Assembly: GCA_030789695.1 (NCBI GenBank)
Contig: CM061139.1
Location: 201,225,641-201,289,640, forward strand
Origin: Scilla litardierei
Taxonomy: Eukaryota; Streptophyta; Magnoliopsida; Asparagales; Asparagaceae
Length of the DNA stretch: 64,000 nt
Direction of reading: 5' to 3'
Positions 42,202 through 54,763 of the stretch are shown here, piece by piece. Made by a program: the position numbers and the translations under genes. Numbering within the stretch: the stretch's first letter is position 1; the number at the start of each line of letters is the position of its first letter. The notes below the pieces were generated by a model. It was not told where the DNA came from and searched no databases. It saw only the letters and a program-made list of their open reading frames with translations.

Positions 42202-42463
42202 CACTACATGAAAACTGACTTTTAGTGACGGCGTTGACGTCGTTTACTGTCAGCAAAAGTCAATTTGATGTATTGAAGGTTATCACCGACGGCAAATTCA
42301 CATCGGCACGCTAGTCAGCGGGTGGTGGTAACTACTACAGTTACTGATAGACGACGTCAGTGAAAATTCTTTGACAGGCAACAGCTGCAGTCAGGGATAT
42401 CCGAATTATCACTGACAGAATCCATCAGCGATACGACAACGCACATTGACGGACCATCAATAA

Positions 42464-42849
42464 TCTATTCTATAAAACACGAAGATTTTGAATCTTATCC
42501 TACTAGGACAAAACTTTGTCCTACGTGGCAAGTTTGTCCTAGGTGGCAATGACAATTTTGGGGGACTTAAATTTTGTGGAAAAACTTAAATTTGGGAGGA
42601 AACTTTCTATTCTATAAAACACGAAGATTTTGAATCTTATCATACTAGGACAAAACTTTGTCCTTCGTGGCAAGTTTGTCCTAGATGTCAATGACAATTT
42701 TGGGGAGACTTAAATTTTGGGGGAAAACTTAAATTTGGGAGGAAACTTGAAATTTTGGGGGAAAACGTGAAATTTTGGGGACTTGAAATTTGGAGGGGAG
42801 AACTCCGCCATTAAATAAACAGTGCCCTATGGGCACGGGCAATGACTAG
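42464..42849 (+). mobile_element. Non-autonomous Helitron, 386 bp
   Basis: It starts TCTATTCTATAAAACACG after an A and ends ...GACTAG before a T, as Helitrons do (insertion between A and T, 3' CTRR). Ten bases upstream of the end is a hairpin, GTGCCCTATGGGCAC (42822-42836). There is no target duplication. The 5' part is tandemly duplicated: 42464-42605 and about 42606-42750 are nearly identical, with TCTATTCTATAAAACACG at both starts. It lies inside the CACTA sub-terminal repeats. Confidence 0.85.
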
Positions 42850-43315
42850 TATTTTCTATATAGCTGACGATATTCGTCAGTGATTTTATATATCACCAAC
42901 GACATGCTGTCAGCAATAATGCTATTTTTTTAAAAATAAATCTGCTGACAGAAACTGTCAGTGATATAACAAAGGATCCTGACAGACCCATCAGCACTTG
43001 TATCGCTGATGGTATTCGTCAGAGATTATATTATCGCTGACAGAAAGCCGTTAGCGATACACCCATATACTTTTTAAAAAATAAATTAGTTACTGACGGA
43101 AACTGTCAATTATACAGAATAGTAAAAAAAATATTTTTTTAAATTAAATTAGTTATTAACGAAAGCCCATCAGTAATACAGAAATTAAATTTTTTTTAAA
43201 AATAATTTTTTTAGAAACTGCAAAATACAAAAGAAAAGTTAACAAAAAATATGATTTAGCATAAAAAATTATATAAAAAAAGAAGCACAAAATTTTTTAA
43301 TAATATTTTTAAAAA

Positions 43316-43735
43316 AGGAGGCTCAGATCTACCCATTGTAATCACTTGGAAAAGAATGGCTGCAAGATGGTTGCCTGCATAATTGCATGTCTTCCTACCT
43401 TGCATCACCATTTTTTTCAAAAATAAGTTGTAAACTTATTGGTAGATCATCATCGTTGCTTCTAAAAATATGTTTCAACGTGTATTTCCATGGAAACATT
43501 AATATCTCAACAAGTTGATTGATCTTTATGTCTGTGTGTGTCTTTTGTGTTTGTGAAAAGCCACCAACAAAAATCAGATATCCAAAATATGATGCATCGG
43601 TTTATAAAAGGAGGAGGCTCAGACCTGCACATTGTAATCTGTGGAGAAAGAATGGCTGCAAGATGGTTGTCTGCACGATTGCAGGCCATCCAACCTCGCC
43701 GAGCCATTTTTCTCAAACATAAGTTGTAAACTTTA
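43316..43735. repeat. Two copies of an about 125-bp segment (third at 46722-46860)
   Basis: Copies at 43316-43455, 43611-43730 and 46722-46860 share AGGAGGCTCAGA, AATGGCTGCAAGATGGTT and CTGCACGATTGCAG(G/A)C(T/C)(A)TCC. On the minus strand they encode the same short motif, ARRGWMACNRADNHLAAI, in the best-preserved copy. They could be pieces of a CACTA-encoded exon copied within the element. Confidence 0.65.
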
Positions 43736-43785
43736 TGAGAAGAGAAACACTGAATTTTCAGCCTCAGACACAGACACAAAAGACA

Positions 43786-44375
43786 CAAATATCAAACGAC
43801 TAGTTGCGATATAAAAGATCAAACAACTTGTTGAGATATTAATGTTTCCAGGGAAAAAACACATTGAAACATATCACAGACACAAAAGACACACACATAT
43901 TAATGTTCCCAAGGAAAAAACACGAAGATCAATCAACTTGTTGAGATATTAATGTTTCCAGGGAAAAGTAGAAACATCAATCAACTTTGAGGTATTAATG
44001 TTTCCTGGAAAAAAAACACATTGAAACATATCACAGACACAATAATAACTCATAGGAAAAAAATTGTATTTAAAACATATCACAGACACAAAGATTAATC
44101 AACTTGTTGAGATATTAATGTTTACCGGGAAAAAAACACATTGAAACATATCACATACACACAAATATCAATCAACTTGGTGCGATATTAATGTTCCCAT
44201 GGAAAAAACACAGATCAATCAACTTGTTGAGATATCAATGTACACAGAGAAAAAACACATTGAAACATATCGGAGACACAAAAGACACACATACAGACAC
44301 AAAGATCAATTAACTTGTTGAAACTTGAAATATTAATGTGAAAAATACATTGAAACATATCACAGACACAAAAGC
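43786..44375 (+). repeat. Irregular minisatellite with an inverted outlier
   Basis: Seven or eight partial units combine AACTTGTTGAGATATTAATG, TTTCCAGGGAAAAAACAC and ATTGAAACATATCACAGACA. An inverted copy of one unit lies at about 43468-43556 (AATATCTCAACAAGTTGATT). The pair flanks the second 125-bp copy and could form a large foldback. Confidence 0.7.
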
Positions 44376-44380
44376 CACAC

Positions 44381-46721
44381 AAACAGACAACACATATGTT
44401 GCCTTACTCCATTGCACAGAAACACATGGCACACTGGCATTGTGAATTCTACGGTATAAGTGCAATGTGTGTGGCTGACACGACATGGATCCACGGGAGA
44501 TGTGCCTACATAGTTGACATGCCATATTCTTGTGTGTGAGAACTAGCAGCAATATGAAGCTTTACCTTTTGGAGGTATACACATGTTTACGTTTTGCAAA
44601 TCTGCAACATGTTTTACTTAAATAAGGTGCACACAAATCTGCATCATGTAATTGCAAGCCCTCACTATTAAATGACTCTCTAACAGAATCTGTAGAAAAA
44701 AAATCAATGAATGTGGGCATATTGGAAAAATTAGATCCAACTACTTCTTCAACCTGGTTATGAACTTGCGATCATAAAGAACACTAATCCAAGCATCCCT
44801 AAAATAATTGATTTAGAAATAAGAAGCCATATTCCTTATGCAGGCATTTTCATTAGGGTTTATATAAGTTCCACCATGCATATCTAATTTATTAATTTAT
44901 AAAAGTACAAATTCTTCATGTAATACCCCAATATTTTAGGATTTCACAATACTTCCACCTCATCTGGATCAAACTCATCGAATCCCATAATTAGGGAGTT
45001 ACTATGCGCACATGCCAAATTGTTGTGCACACGGACCATTTTATCACACATCCGGACTAATTTAAACTCGTAAATAAGTGGTAAATACACACACCCAATT
45101 GCCGACAACACATGATAAGACTGAAATTGGATGAGGTTTGCTTTGGCTAGATACCTTGGCTTTGATGACGGTTCCGTCTTCTAATTTAAACATGCTGCAA
45201 ATTTGCAGATTTGCAAAATTTTACTTTATTAAAGTTTATACCTCTTGGAGGTATAAACTTAAACAAACAAAACATGCAACCTAGAAAATAGTAGGCATTT
45301 GAAAAAAACAATATGAAGCTTTACCTTTTGGAGGTGTAAGTTGTTATGGCTACATTATATAGTAATATGTTGATATCAAGATCCATATCAAGGGTGCAAT
45401 CCCATCCAGATTCAAACCCTCTGAATGAAGATCAAAGAGACATTGTTGATTTTGGTACTGCGATTCAGGCCATAATCAAAAGATTTTGGCAAAATTAATA
45501 TGTCACCTTATTTTAAAAATGAAGAAGTTTAGAAGCAAAGAGAGAGATGCACAGGTACATGTGAACAAAACCAAGTACACAGTGTGGATCATGGTGTTTG
45601 CATTAGATAGAGTGAGGCTTGGATATAAAGATTCATGTTAAGGTCTCGGACACCATTTAGATTCTAGATTCAAATACTCTAAGAATCAAGATAAACAAGG
45701 CCTGCTTTGGATGATGTGATCCAAATCATGGATTAAAAGATAAAAGATAGTGGTAAAAAAGGACTAACAATGTTTTTAGCAAAATATTATATCAAGCGTC
45801 TCAAATACCCCACCCAAAAGATACAAGATACAACAGGAAATGATGGAAAAAATACAATGGTGTATGAAGATTAAACTGCAATTTCTAAAATTCGCTCAAT
45901 GTTGTTTGAGAAGCCGTTAAGAATAACCGAAGTGTTGTAGTAGAAAGTGACACTGTATGCTCCAAGAACATTAATGAAAAGTGAATAATGTGAAATAATC
46001 TATTTTAAATAGAAACGACATTAATGAAAAGAGAATAATGTGAAACATATGACGTATTGTCTAACAAAGTCAAGCAAGCAAAGGATGATTGATTGTGCAT
46101 GGAGATAGAGAAAGAGCAACTTGTTGGCAAGAACAGTTCCTTACAAATGTAAAGCAACATCAGCCCTCAATCTTTTCTATTTCGGGATCATTTGTGGGCC
46201 TTGATGTTGATGGCCACTTGGGCTGTTTTTGCTTGCATCCCATCGATGTGAATGGACCACTCGTTCCATCTTATTTTGATAGTATGGATACGGATGAGTA
46301 TTGAACACAACAAATATATACAAATACCTAAATAATGGTATGTAACTCTTTTAGAAGAATCAAGTGTTGAATCATGGATTCACAATCCTTCTTATAAAAT
46401 TTATGTGGCTCAGATCAAATACATATCTTTTAACAATGTTTTCTTGTATATTCTTTAATCAAACTTCAGTATATTCTTTAAGTCACAAAGATCAAAGAGA
46501 TGTTGACAATGGTCAAAAAAATAATTAAATATAAAAAAATCAAAAGAAAAAGGCAACAAAGAAACAAAGATGACATCCATCAAGCCAAAAAGAAAAGTTG
46601 AACGTGGGTTTGAAATTGGGAGAATGTTTCGATTTTTTCGATTTTTTCTTTCGCTTTCATGTTCTTCAATCTACCATGTATTATTTTACCTCCAGGTCCC
46701 ATAAAATTACAGATAGTTGAT
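44381..46721. other. CACTA interior without a recognisable gene
   Basis: AT-rich DNA with short minus- and plus-strand frames only. The frame at 46089-46304 (plus) has no known motif. The segment at about 45015-45100 is an inverted relative of the 39622 repeat. Confidence 0.4.
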
Positions 46722-47009
46722 AGGAGGCTCAGATTTGTCCAATATAATCATTTGATAAATAATGGCTGCAAGATGGTTACCTGCACGATTGCAGACTATC
46801 CTACCTCGCCTAGACATTTTAATCAAAAATAAGCGGTAGGCAGGTCATCATCATCGCCTCTGAAAAAGTGTTGCCAATCTAGGCCATCATATACCCTCAC
46901 ATATTAACTAGTTACTTAAGAAATCAAAATATTAGCCATCACCCAGCAAAACTAATATTTCTTCGGTAAGATGCAAAATTAATATAGAAATATGTACATA
47001 TAGATCAAT

Positions 47010-48560
47010 AAGATGTTGAGGCTCATCGTCGATATGGTCCTGATCATCATGGGCACCTGTAGCGGGTGCAAATGTTGATGCTCCCGCTGAAGCTGATGAT
47101 GCACCGGCGGTTGTGCTCTACATACGATTAAACAATTAAAATATTAATTAAGCTAAAAGTATTAAGCAAGTAAAAAAGAACTAGAACTTAAAATAGAAAT
47201 TTGAAGCATATTGTGAATAACTAAGAAGTTGTACATGTGCAGAGAATAGGACCAAAACACCAACTCCGTATTTCAGACCTATTTGATTGAGTAAATCCTC
47301 GATTGTATTTAGCTTAGACTTTAGTTGCATATTCTCCTCCATTAATTATGTATTACGCCTGTGTAAGGCAGCGGTGCTAGAGGTAGAACAAGCTGTCCAC
47401 ACCACCTGTGAGTGTTTAGCAGACAAAGGAAACCGAACACACGAGATCGGGTCGGACCACCACCCACTTCATTCCATAATGAAAGGTCTACACGACATAA
47501 ATTATCCAAATTGATGGGTCGAATCGAAAAGAACTTACCGAGACATACGTTATCTAAAAGAACTTACGGAGACAACTCGAGACCGGTCGCTACCAAAAGC
47601 CCCCTTTCTTCTGATGGGTCGAATCGAATACCTCTAGGTGGGTTATCTTATGTCTGTTAGGCGCACTCCTATGTAAGTTCAAACAAATATTAAGTTAAAA
47701 ATAGGAGCTGCACCAAAAATGGAAAGTAATAATTCTGGTAGCATGCAGTAAATGCACACAAACCTGCAATTTATATCGGTGCTGGTCAATGGTAATAGAG
47801 CCCTTGTAGTGAGTGCCAGGTATTAGAGGGAGAATCATCGATCCTATTTCTCTTATTCCGTGCTGACATATTCTTCCACTTATCTGTATTCCAGTGGGCA
47901 CATATCTCCAATCAGATTTCTTCTAACATCCATCCTGGTTTCACGGTTGTCTCTCTAGCAGATCAGAGGTCCTCAGCCATGTTGTGGCACACTTGGTGGA
48001 CCCATATTTCATAAGCACACACCTCATCGGTAGGGTTATCTGGAGGGTACATTTGCTATAAAAATGTGAATAAACAAATTGCATATATATAAAAACACTA
48101 CGATAAAAATAAATTGCATATATTTAAGCACTATATTGTGTGAATTACCTTCGTGGCATCCCACATATGCTGCTTGCGGTCTGCAGTCAAAGCTCCAAAT
48201 GTCGGCCTGCTATATTCCATATTCACCTCTTTATGATTATGGATTGTCTAATAACATCTGGATCTGAGAAACTACATTGCATTCATACAAAATGAAACAT
48301 GAACTGTTAGCACATCATTAAATAGTCATTTCATTAATTAAAATAACTATGTATACATGTCTGTTTCCAAAAAGCCTCATCATTCGTTGTTGAGGACCAG
48401 ACAGATTATCATTGTCGGGTCGGACCCCGAGTCCCACTAGAGCGTGTGTTTCCAGGTTGCTGAGTCTCATTCTCCTCCTGTGAATTATTCATCTGAGGAG
48501 ATTCATGTGGTTGATAATTAGACCCAGATTGAGACCACATCATATCTACTAAGCCAAAAA
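47010..48560 (-). pseudogene. CACTA-associated gene (plant Ptta/En/Spm type), decayed
   Basis: Minus-strand exon-like pieces appear in order. A Ser/Asn/Gln-rich start lies near 48540-48420 (SGSNYQPHESPQMNNSQEEN). A piece near 48205-48145 reads RPTFGALTADRKQHMWDATK before a GT donor. A piece at 48060-47926 reads PPDNPTDEVCAYEIWVHQVC and then PGWMLEEI, with two in-frame TGA stops. One at 47905-47760 contains WKNMSARNKRNR and, in a shifted frame, HYKGSITIDQHRYKLQ, matching the 'HTGGS' region of plant En/Spm proteins. A coiled coil near 47345-47285 (MEENMQLKSKLNTIEDLLNQ) and an Ala/Asp-rich tail near 47120-47010 follow. This is the second CACTA gene product, not the DDE transposase. It is non-functional here. 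Confidence 0.5.
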
Positions 48561-48693
48561 GTGTTAATTGCAAAAGAAACACTCATTGAATCTATGTACA
48601 AAGGAGAAGACAGATTAGCGAAACAGTTTTGAAAGCTTTATGAAATATGCCAAAGAAAACTGAAATAATTAAAAACTGGACAATTTTAGGTTT

Positions 48694-49696
48694 TGTTGCG
48701 GGATAAAATCCACTAACACTGAATTTATATTGAAATGAGAATCACGGTTACAATGATTACAAGAGTTTGGGGGGGGGGGGTGACGAGGCTAATCACGCAT
48801 TTGAGAGCACTTTGAGAATAAAGATCTCAAGTTCGCCATTCATCTGGTGAAGTTTGCTCGTCAGTTGGTGAAGGTCGCCGCAGATCGCTTTGACCGTTGA
48901 TAGCTGGGGCGAGCTTCCTGTAAGAATAACAACTCGTCCGAAAGGCTCGGTTGGCTGTCAACCGAGAGCCTCTCCGATGCTTAAATCAGTTGATGATTGC
49001 TTGGAGAATGTTGGACACGCTGGGCGACCTCAAAGGCAGATCGGCCCTTGCGTGGCGATCTAGTGTGGAATGTGCGAACATGTGGAGGATATTCGGCCTT
49101 GAATATAAATAGATGCATTAGGGTTTCTTACAGATTAGCTAACCCCTTTGTCATTGGAGGAGAGTGTGTATTTATAGGCTGTTTGAGTCGGTTGTTTTAG
49201 CTGAGCTGGCGGTGTCAGGGTGTCAGGGGTTCGGTCGAGAATGTCAGAGCCGAACGTGTCAGCGCGCTTTTGTCAGGCTGTCAGAGCCGAAAGTGTCAGG
49301 CACACTTTTGTCAGGCTATCTGGCGGTGAAACGGCCAGGTGCGCTTTTGTAGGCTTATTTGTTGTGAAACTGTCAATGATATTTATGGCGGGTCGCCTCC
49401 TTCCTGTGCCGAGCTACCGAGTTCGTCATCTCATGCCCGTCCTTGGCATACCTCTTCTACCTCTGGGGCGAGCTACCTCTGGGGTGAACTAGCGTAGAAC
49501 ATGCGCGATCTGTCGGAGGGCTTTTCTCTTCGGTTTGGTTGACAAGTTTGACGCTCTGAGGGTGCAGGCTGCTCTGAGCCTCGGCGAGCTTCTCTAAGCC
49601 TCGGAGCTAGTTCTTATTAAGGAAATTCGGCAGGCTATGTACTTGGGTTTCGATCATACGGGCCTAGATCATTAGTCCGATCTTAATGTCGTAACA
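48694..49696 (-). repeat. 3' LTR of Tat-B, about 1.0 kb
   Basis: On the minus strand it begins TGTTACGACATT directly after the polypurine tract. It is taken to end ...CCCGCAACA at 48694, because that is the nearest CA end beyond ordinary-looking U5 sequence. The boundary at 48694 rests on the CA dinucleotide alone. It contains a poly-G run (48769-48780, plus strand) and several TGTCAG(G)-type direct repeats at 49214-49320. Confidence 0.7.
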
Positions 49697-49983
49697 ATTG
49701 CCCCCGTCATTCGAGTTCGAAACGGAAAGTCCGGCTCGGCTCGGATGACACGCTTCACTCTCTTCTGGCTGACAGCTGTAGCATTAAATGCGAGATAGCC
49801 GCTAAATCTCTAAAGTCATTATGATGATTCAACAGCGGGGAGGGGAGGGGGGAAATTGAGGCGCCCCGCCACTCGGAGCACGACACGTGCCGCGTACGGC
49901 TCTGGGGAGAAGTTGAGGCGACAGCTTCGCCTCGGATCTTGCCACGTGGCCCACCTTTAACGGTTGAGATCGGCCGACTCCCT

Positions 49984-49990
49984 CTATAAA
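49984..49990 (+). promoter_or_regulatory. Candidate TATA box of the Tat-B antisense gene
   Basis: CTCCCTCTATAAAACAATG context on the plus strand, about 290 bp outside the LTR and just upstream of the antisense gene. It is the best TATA match in the interval and is correctly placed for a promoter that fires against pol. Confidence 0.5.
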
Positions 49991-51713
49991 ACAATGAGAA
50001 GGTGAACGATGGAGGGCTTCTGCGTTCGAATTTCAAAAGCTTCTTATTCTTTTCGTTCTTCGTTTCCGAGAGCTCTCGCCGTCGGTCGCCGCTTCGTCGG
50101 AGCTCCGGTGATCTTCTTTTAGGTACTTTCTTCGATCTTTATCAGACGGTTTCATCCGAATCTTCTTCCTCCAATAAACACGTAGAGAAGAACTTTGACG
50201 AGTATGAGGATGCTAGCACCGAGGAGACGGACGAACAGACGGTATCGGCGGATGTGGCAGAGTCTTGGCCGGAGGAGTGGAAACAACCCCCACCGTCCTC
50301 TCGACGTCGACGGTTCTCGAGAAACCCAAGAAGAAATGCTCAGGGCTAACCGTCGACGAAGTTACAACGGCAGTCCCTGCGGAGATCCAGACCATAGTGC
50401 CCAAGACAACATATCAGTCGCGCCGAGATTTGCTCCAAGTATATCCGGCCGTCCTATACAGTTCGCCTCCCCACATTCGATGAAAGAGTCTGCTCGCCTG
50501 GGGACAACGAAGTCGGGGTCTATTATCCGACCTTCGAGCTCGGACTTCGGTTTCCGCTCCACCCATTCCTCCTGCACATGCTGAACTTTTTCGAGCTTCC
50601 GCTCTTCCAGCTGATGCCGAACTCGATCAGTGTCATGGCCGGCTTCCTTGTTCTCTGCTTCGGCAGCGGTATAAGTCCGACCCTGTCGCTGTTCCGGTAT
50701 TTCTTCGAGGCCAAGCGGAGAGGAGTGTACTATTATGTCAGTGCGAGGAGGGATCGGCATCTCGTCCTTAAGTTGTCGAGTAAAGTGAGGGATTGGAAGG
50801 AGATGTTCGTTTTCATCTCGACGCCGGTGGACTTGACCTTACGATCGAACTGGGGGAGGTTGAAGCCCCAAGTGAACACGAACGTGACTCTGCTGGGGCA
50901 GGATATGGAGAACTCCAAGATCTTGATGGAGATCCCCAAGAGCTCTGAAAACATGTGAAGCTTGTTAAGGACGATCAGATCGCCCTACATATCTGGCCCG
51001 AAGGTACTGCAATCTAAGCGACATTCTTCATATATGCTCACCCTGATTTCTTTTCTCCTTGCAGGTGCGAACACGAGTCTGTTCCGAGACGAGCTGGTGA
51101 AGATAGCCATTGGGGCCCATCGACCGAGGAGCCGGCGGCCAAGGTCAAAGGCAAGGGGGTGGCGCTGAGCTTGACGAAGAATGCTGGGCAGAAACGGGGC
51201 CTGGAGGTGGCGTCCACTGCTCGGGATGAGGAGGTGGAGCGAAGCAAAAGGACGAAGAAGACGTCCGCGGTTGCCTTTCCATTCCATCGAGAGAGCGAGC
51301 TCGCGCTGGGTAACATCGTCCATATTGATGACGTCGAGGAGCCGGTGGCCGATCCGACGGCCGCCACGCAGGTCGTCATTGCGGACCCGCTCATTCGGCC
51401 CAACCTCAACAGTCATTAGCCGAAGTTTAGATCGACAAGGCTAAAAGGTCCGAGCGTTGGCCCTATGGATGCCCCCTTGGGAGCAGGAGGAGCCGGAGCA
51501 TCCAAGCGCCGAGGCCGTGCTCGCAAGCTTCAAGACAAAGAAAGTCGAGATCCACGCTATTTCCAAGGTGGATCTTTTCGCGCCGAGCTTCCGGGTGGGC
51601 GCCCAGGAGTCACTGTTCGAGGATGCGGGGGTTGCGGCCCATCTGGCAAAGAACTGTCTGCTGCCGAGGGACCTGGAGTTCCTGTATGATATCAGAGCCG
51701 AGCGCCTCTGTGA

Positions 51714-53099
51714 TGTTAGGGTTTCTATCATGCATAACTAATTTATACGCAGCGGAAAATAGAAACCTACCAAGATCCATGCATTTCTAATTGATTCGAA
51801 TAGATTACTTACCTTTCTGACGATCTGAATCTGTCGGACTGCAGGTGCTGCTCTACGAACGACCACCCTCAATCGTTATTCACACGCGAACGTCACGGGC
51901 AGGAATTGCGAGGGTGCTAGCTCCTTCTCCGCAACTAGGGTTTCTCTCGCTCTTTGTTTTTCTCAAAAATGGAGGAGATAGATTGAAAACGTAAAAACTG
52001 AAAATCGTGATTCTATATCTTATATAGAATCCTACGTTAACCTCTTAACAACATTCAGTTACGCGACGCTATCTTAGGGATAAGAATCACACGTTAACTC
52101 ATTAACGTATTTTAGTTAAGCGGCGATATCTTAGGGATAATATCTTAACGAGATACGATATCTGACGGTTAAGATATTTCACCTTATTACGAATTTCAAA
52201 TCATATTCGAAATCATGTTTAAACCCTATCCTATCCATTTCGTTCTTTGTGTGCGACCCAATAGGCTCATATTAAATTGGCAGTGGGCCTAATCTCATTA
52301 GAAGCCCACAAATCATAATTGGTCTCTAGCAAGACATTATGACTACCCAATTAATATGAATATCGTTAGTCCGATATTAACCTAACCAATAGAACATATC
52401 ATAATCCTTTTGTCACACAATATCTTATTTGAACATAAGTCACAGACAGTGTCATACTTACATTGTTCAAATAATTAATTTCTCGCTTACTAAGTAGACT
52501 GAAAAAATAAAATCAAATGACATTCATTTGAGCACGGCCATGCATTTCTCAGTCCTACTTATCGAGGGGCCCATTAGATCTCTCATAGGAGAGGGACAAA
52601 TTCTATCTTGTTCATTCACTTTCCTCTGCATAATTCACATCATATTCGATCATAACCTTTATGATTATCTGATTAAAGATAACGTTTGATTATGTCAATA
52701 TATGATGTTCCTTATGTAGGAAACTGTGATGAGCTCAAGTCTAAGGATTCAATGACATAACTATAATGAGATCATTTATGACACTAATCCATGTAATGAT
52801 CTCATAGCGAGTCTATCCATTACATGTTCTCCAACAAGTACCTATAAGTTTGATTTGTATCACCATACATATAAATATCTCATAATTATCTACCAAACTC
52901 ATACTAGTCTTAATTCTTCATTAAACCTTTAATGATGAATGACTAGGGATGCTTAGAATAGCATAAAACAACTATTCAAACATTATTATAAAGAAACATG
53001 CAAGAATATAATAATAACAATAATAAGAGAAACATTTTATAAATGAAAATGACATAACATAAAGGTCCAAACATTTGGCCTAGGGCACAACCCCTAACA
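51714..53099 (-). repeat. 3' LTR of the nested copia element
   Basis: Plus-strand bounds are TGTTAGGGTTTC and CCCCTAACA. It lies next to the polypurine tract on the minus strand and is followed inward by the RNase H end of pol. Confidence 0.92.
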
Positions 53100-53119
53100 A
53101 TCTCCCACTAGCACTAGGC

Positions 53120-54673
53120 CTAATTATACAAGTATCTAATACCCATAGACCTCATATGTTTATCATGGTTGGCTTGTGAGAGAGCTTTGGTAAGTGGATC
53201 AGCAATGTTGTCATCTGTTGGTACTCTGCATATCTCGACGTCATTATTCTTAATAATTTCTCGAATGAGATGATAACGCCTGAGTATATGTTTGGATCTC
53301 TGATGAGATCTGGGCTCTTTTGCCTGTGCAATAGCACCATTGTTGTCACAATAGAGAACCACTGGATTTGCGATACTAGGAACTACTCCTAGTTCAGTAA
53401 CGAACTTCCTTATCCATACTGCTTCCTTAGCTGCATCTGATGCTGCAATATACTCAGCTTCTGTTGTAGAATCTGCAATAGTGCTTTGCTTGGAACTTTT
53501 CCAACTTACAGCACCTCCGTTTAACATAAACACATATCCAGACTGCGATATAAAGTCATCTTTATCAGATTGGAAGCTTGCATCTGTGTAACCATTTACA
53601 ACTAGCTCATCTTCCAATTCTCCATACATCACGAATGCATCCTTAGTTCTTCTAAAGTACTTAAGGATATTCTTGACTGCTGTCCAGTGACTTTCACCAG
53701 GGTCTGACTGGTATCTGCTTGTCATGCTCAAAGCATACGACACGTCTGGTCGAGTACATACCATGGCATACATGATAGATCCTATAGCCGAAGCATAAGG
53801 AATCTTGCTCATGCGATCTCGCTCATCAGATGTCATAGGACATTGAGTCTTGCTAAGAGATATGCCATGAGATATTGGCAAGAATCCTCTTTTAGATTCT
53901 TGCATGCCGAATCTATTCAACACTTTGTCTATGTATGTGCTTTGACTCAGACCAATTATCCTTTTAGATCTATCCCTATAGATCTTAATCCCAAGGATAT
54001 AAGCAGCCTCGCCTAAATCTTTAATTGAGAAAGAACTCCCTAACAAAGTCTTGGTTGTTTGCAACATAGGGATGTCATTTCCAATGAGTAATATGTCATC
54101 AACATATAACACAAGAAATACTACTGCGCTCCCACTAACCTTCTTGTATACACAAGGTTCATCTTCATTTTGTATGAATCCAAACTCTTTGACTGTTTCA
54201 TTAAAACGAAGATTCCAGCTCCGAGAAGCTTGCTTTAATCCATAAATGGATCTTTGAAGCTTGCAAACCTTTGTAGAATTCTTTGAATGAACAAAACCCT
54301 CAGGTTGTGTCATGTACACATCCTCGAGTAAGTTTCCGGTAAGAAACGCTGTTTTGACATCCATTTGCCATATCTCGTAATCATAGTACGCAACAATGGC
54401 AATTAGAATCCTTATTGATTTAAGCATTGCGACTGGCGAAAAGGTTTCATCATAGTCTATACCATGAGTTTGTTTGAAACCTTTTGCAACAAGTCTTGCT
54501 TTAAAGGTATGCACTTTGCCATCCATGTCAGTTTTCTTCTTGAAAACCCACTTGCACCCAAGGGTTTTAACTCCTTCAGGTGGATCAATCAAGGTCCAAA
54601 CTTGATTATCATACATGGATTGCATTTCGGATTTCATGGCTCCTAGCCATTTCTCTGATTCTGGACTTGACAC
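53120..54673 (-). CDS. copia reverse transcriptase and RNase H (nested element)
   Basis: Open frame of 517 codons. The RT begins SPESEKWLGAMKSEMQSM and runs through CKWVFKKKTDMDGKV, KARLVAKGFKQ and the catalytic LYVDDILLIGND. The RNase H has GYTDASFQSD, the SKQSTIADSTTEAEYIA box, YCDNNGAIAQAK and KHILRRYHLIRE, and ends GIRYLYN before the LTR. It would copy the element RNA into cDNA in the virus-like particle. This part is intact and is continuous in frame with the integrase part except for one TGA at about 54765. Confidence 0.92.
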   Translation of the reverse strand: MSSPESEKWLGAMKSEMQSMYDNQVWTLIDPPEGVKTLGCKWVFKKKTDMDGKVHTFKARLVAKGFKQTHGIDYDETFSPVAMLKSIRILIAIVAYYDYEIWQMDVKTAFLTGNLLEDVYMTQPEGFVHSKNSTKVCKLQRSIYGLKQASRSWNLRFNETVKEFGFIQNEDEPCVYKKVSGSAVVFLVLYVDDILLIGNDIPMLQTTKTLLGSSFSIKDLGEAAYILGIKIYRDRSKRIIGLSQSTYIDKVLNRFGMQESKRGFLPISHGISLSKTQCPMTSDERDRMSKIPYASAIGSIMYAMVCTRPDVSYALSMTSRYQSDPGESHWTAVKNILKYFRRTKDAFVMYGELEDELVVNGYTDASFQSDKDDFISQSGYVFMLNGGAVSWKSSKQSTIADSTTEAEYIAASDAAKEAVWIRKFVTELGVVPSIANPVVLYCDNNGAIAQAKEPRSHQRSKHILRRYHLIREIIKNNDVEICRVPTDDNIADPLTKALSQANHDKHMRSMGIRYLYN

Positions 54674-54763
54674 AGCTTCTTGATAGGTAGTAGACTCATC
54701 TTGATCTATGAGCAGTACTTCACGAGTGTCCGTAATGAGAAATCCATATTTCTCGGGCTTGTG

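Larger units (their letters stand above)
42202..48693 (-). mobile_element. CACTA (En/Spm) element, left end and body
   Basis: The left terminus CACTACATGAAAACTGAC, followed by TTTTAGTGACGG, is the classic CACTA end. Sub-terminal repeats of the CTGACAG(A)AA...TGTCAGTGATA type run from about 42220 to 43200. The body contains a decayed minus-strand gene of the plant Ptta/En/Spm type (47010-48560). A Helitron is inserted near the left end. The right terminus is not in view, because the Tat-B LTR begins at 48694 and Tat-B runs off the window. The right limit given is only where Tat-B interrupts. Confidence 0.65.

Noticed and set aside
47812..47819. TTGTAGTG as a possible right end of the CACTA element
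   Set aside because: It lies inside the decayed CACTA gene, no 3-bp duplication matches the left flank, and no sub-terminal repeats surround it.
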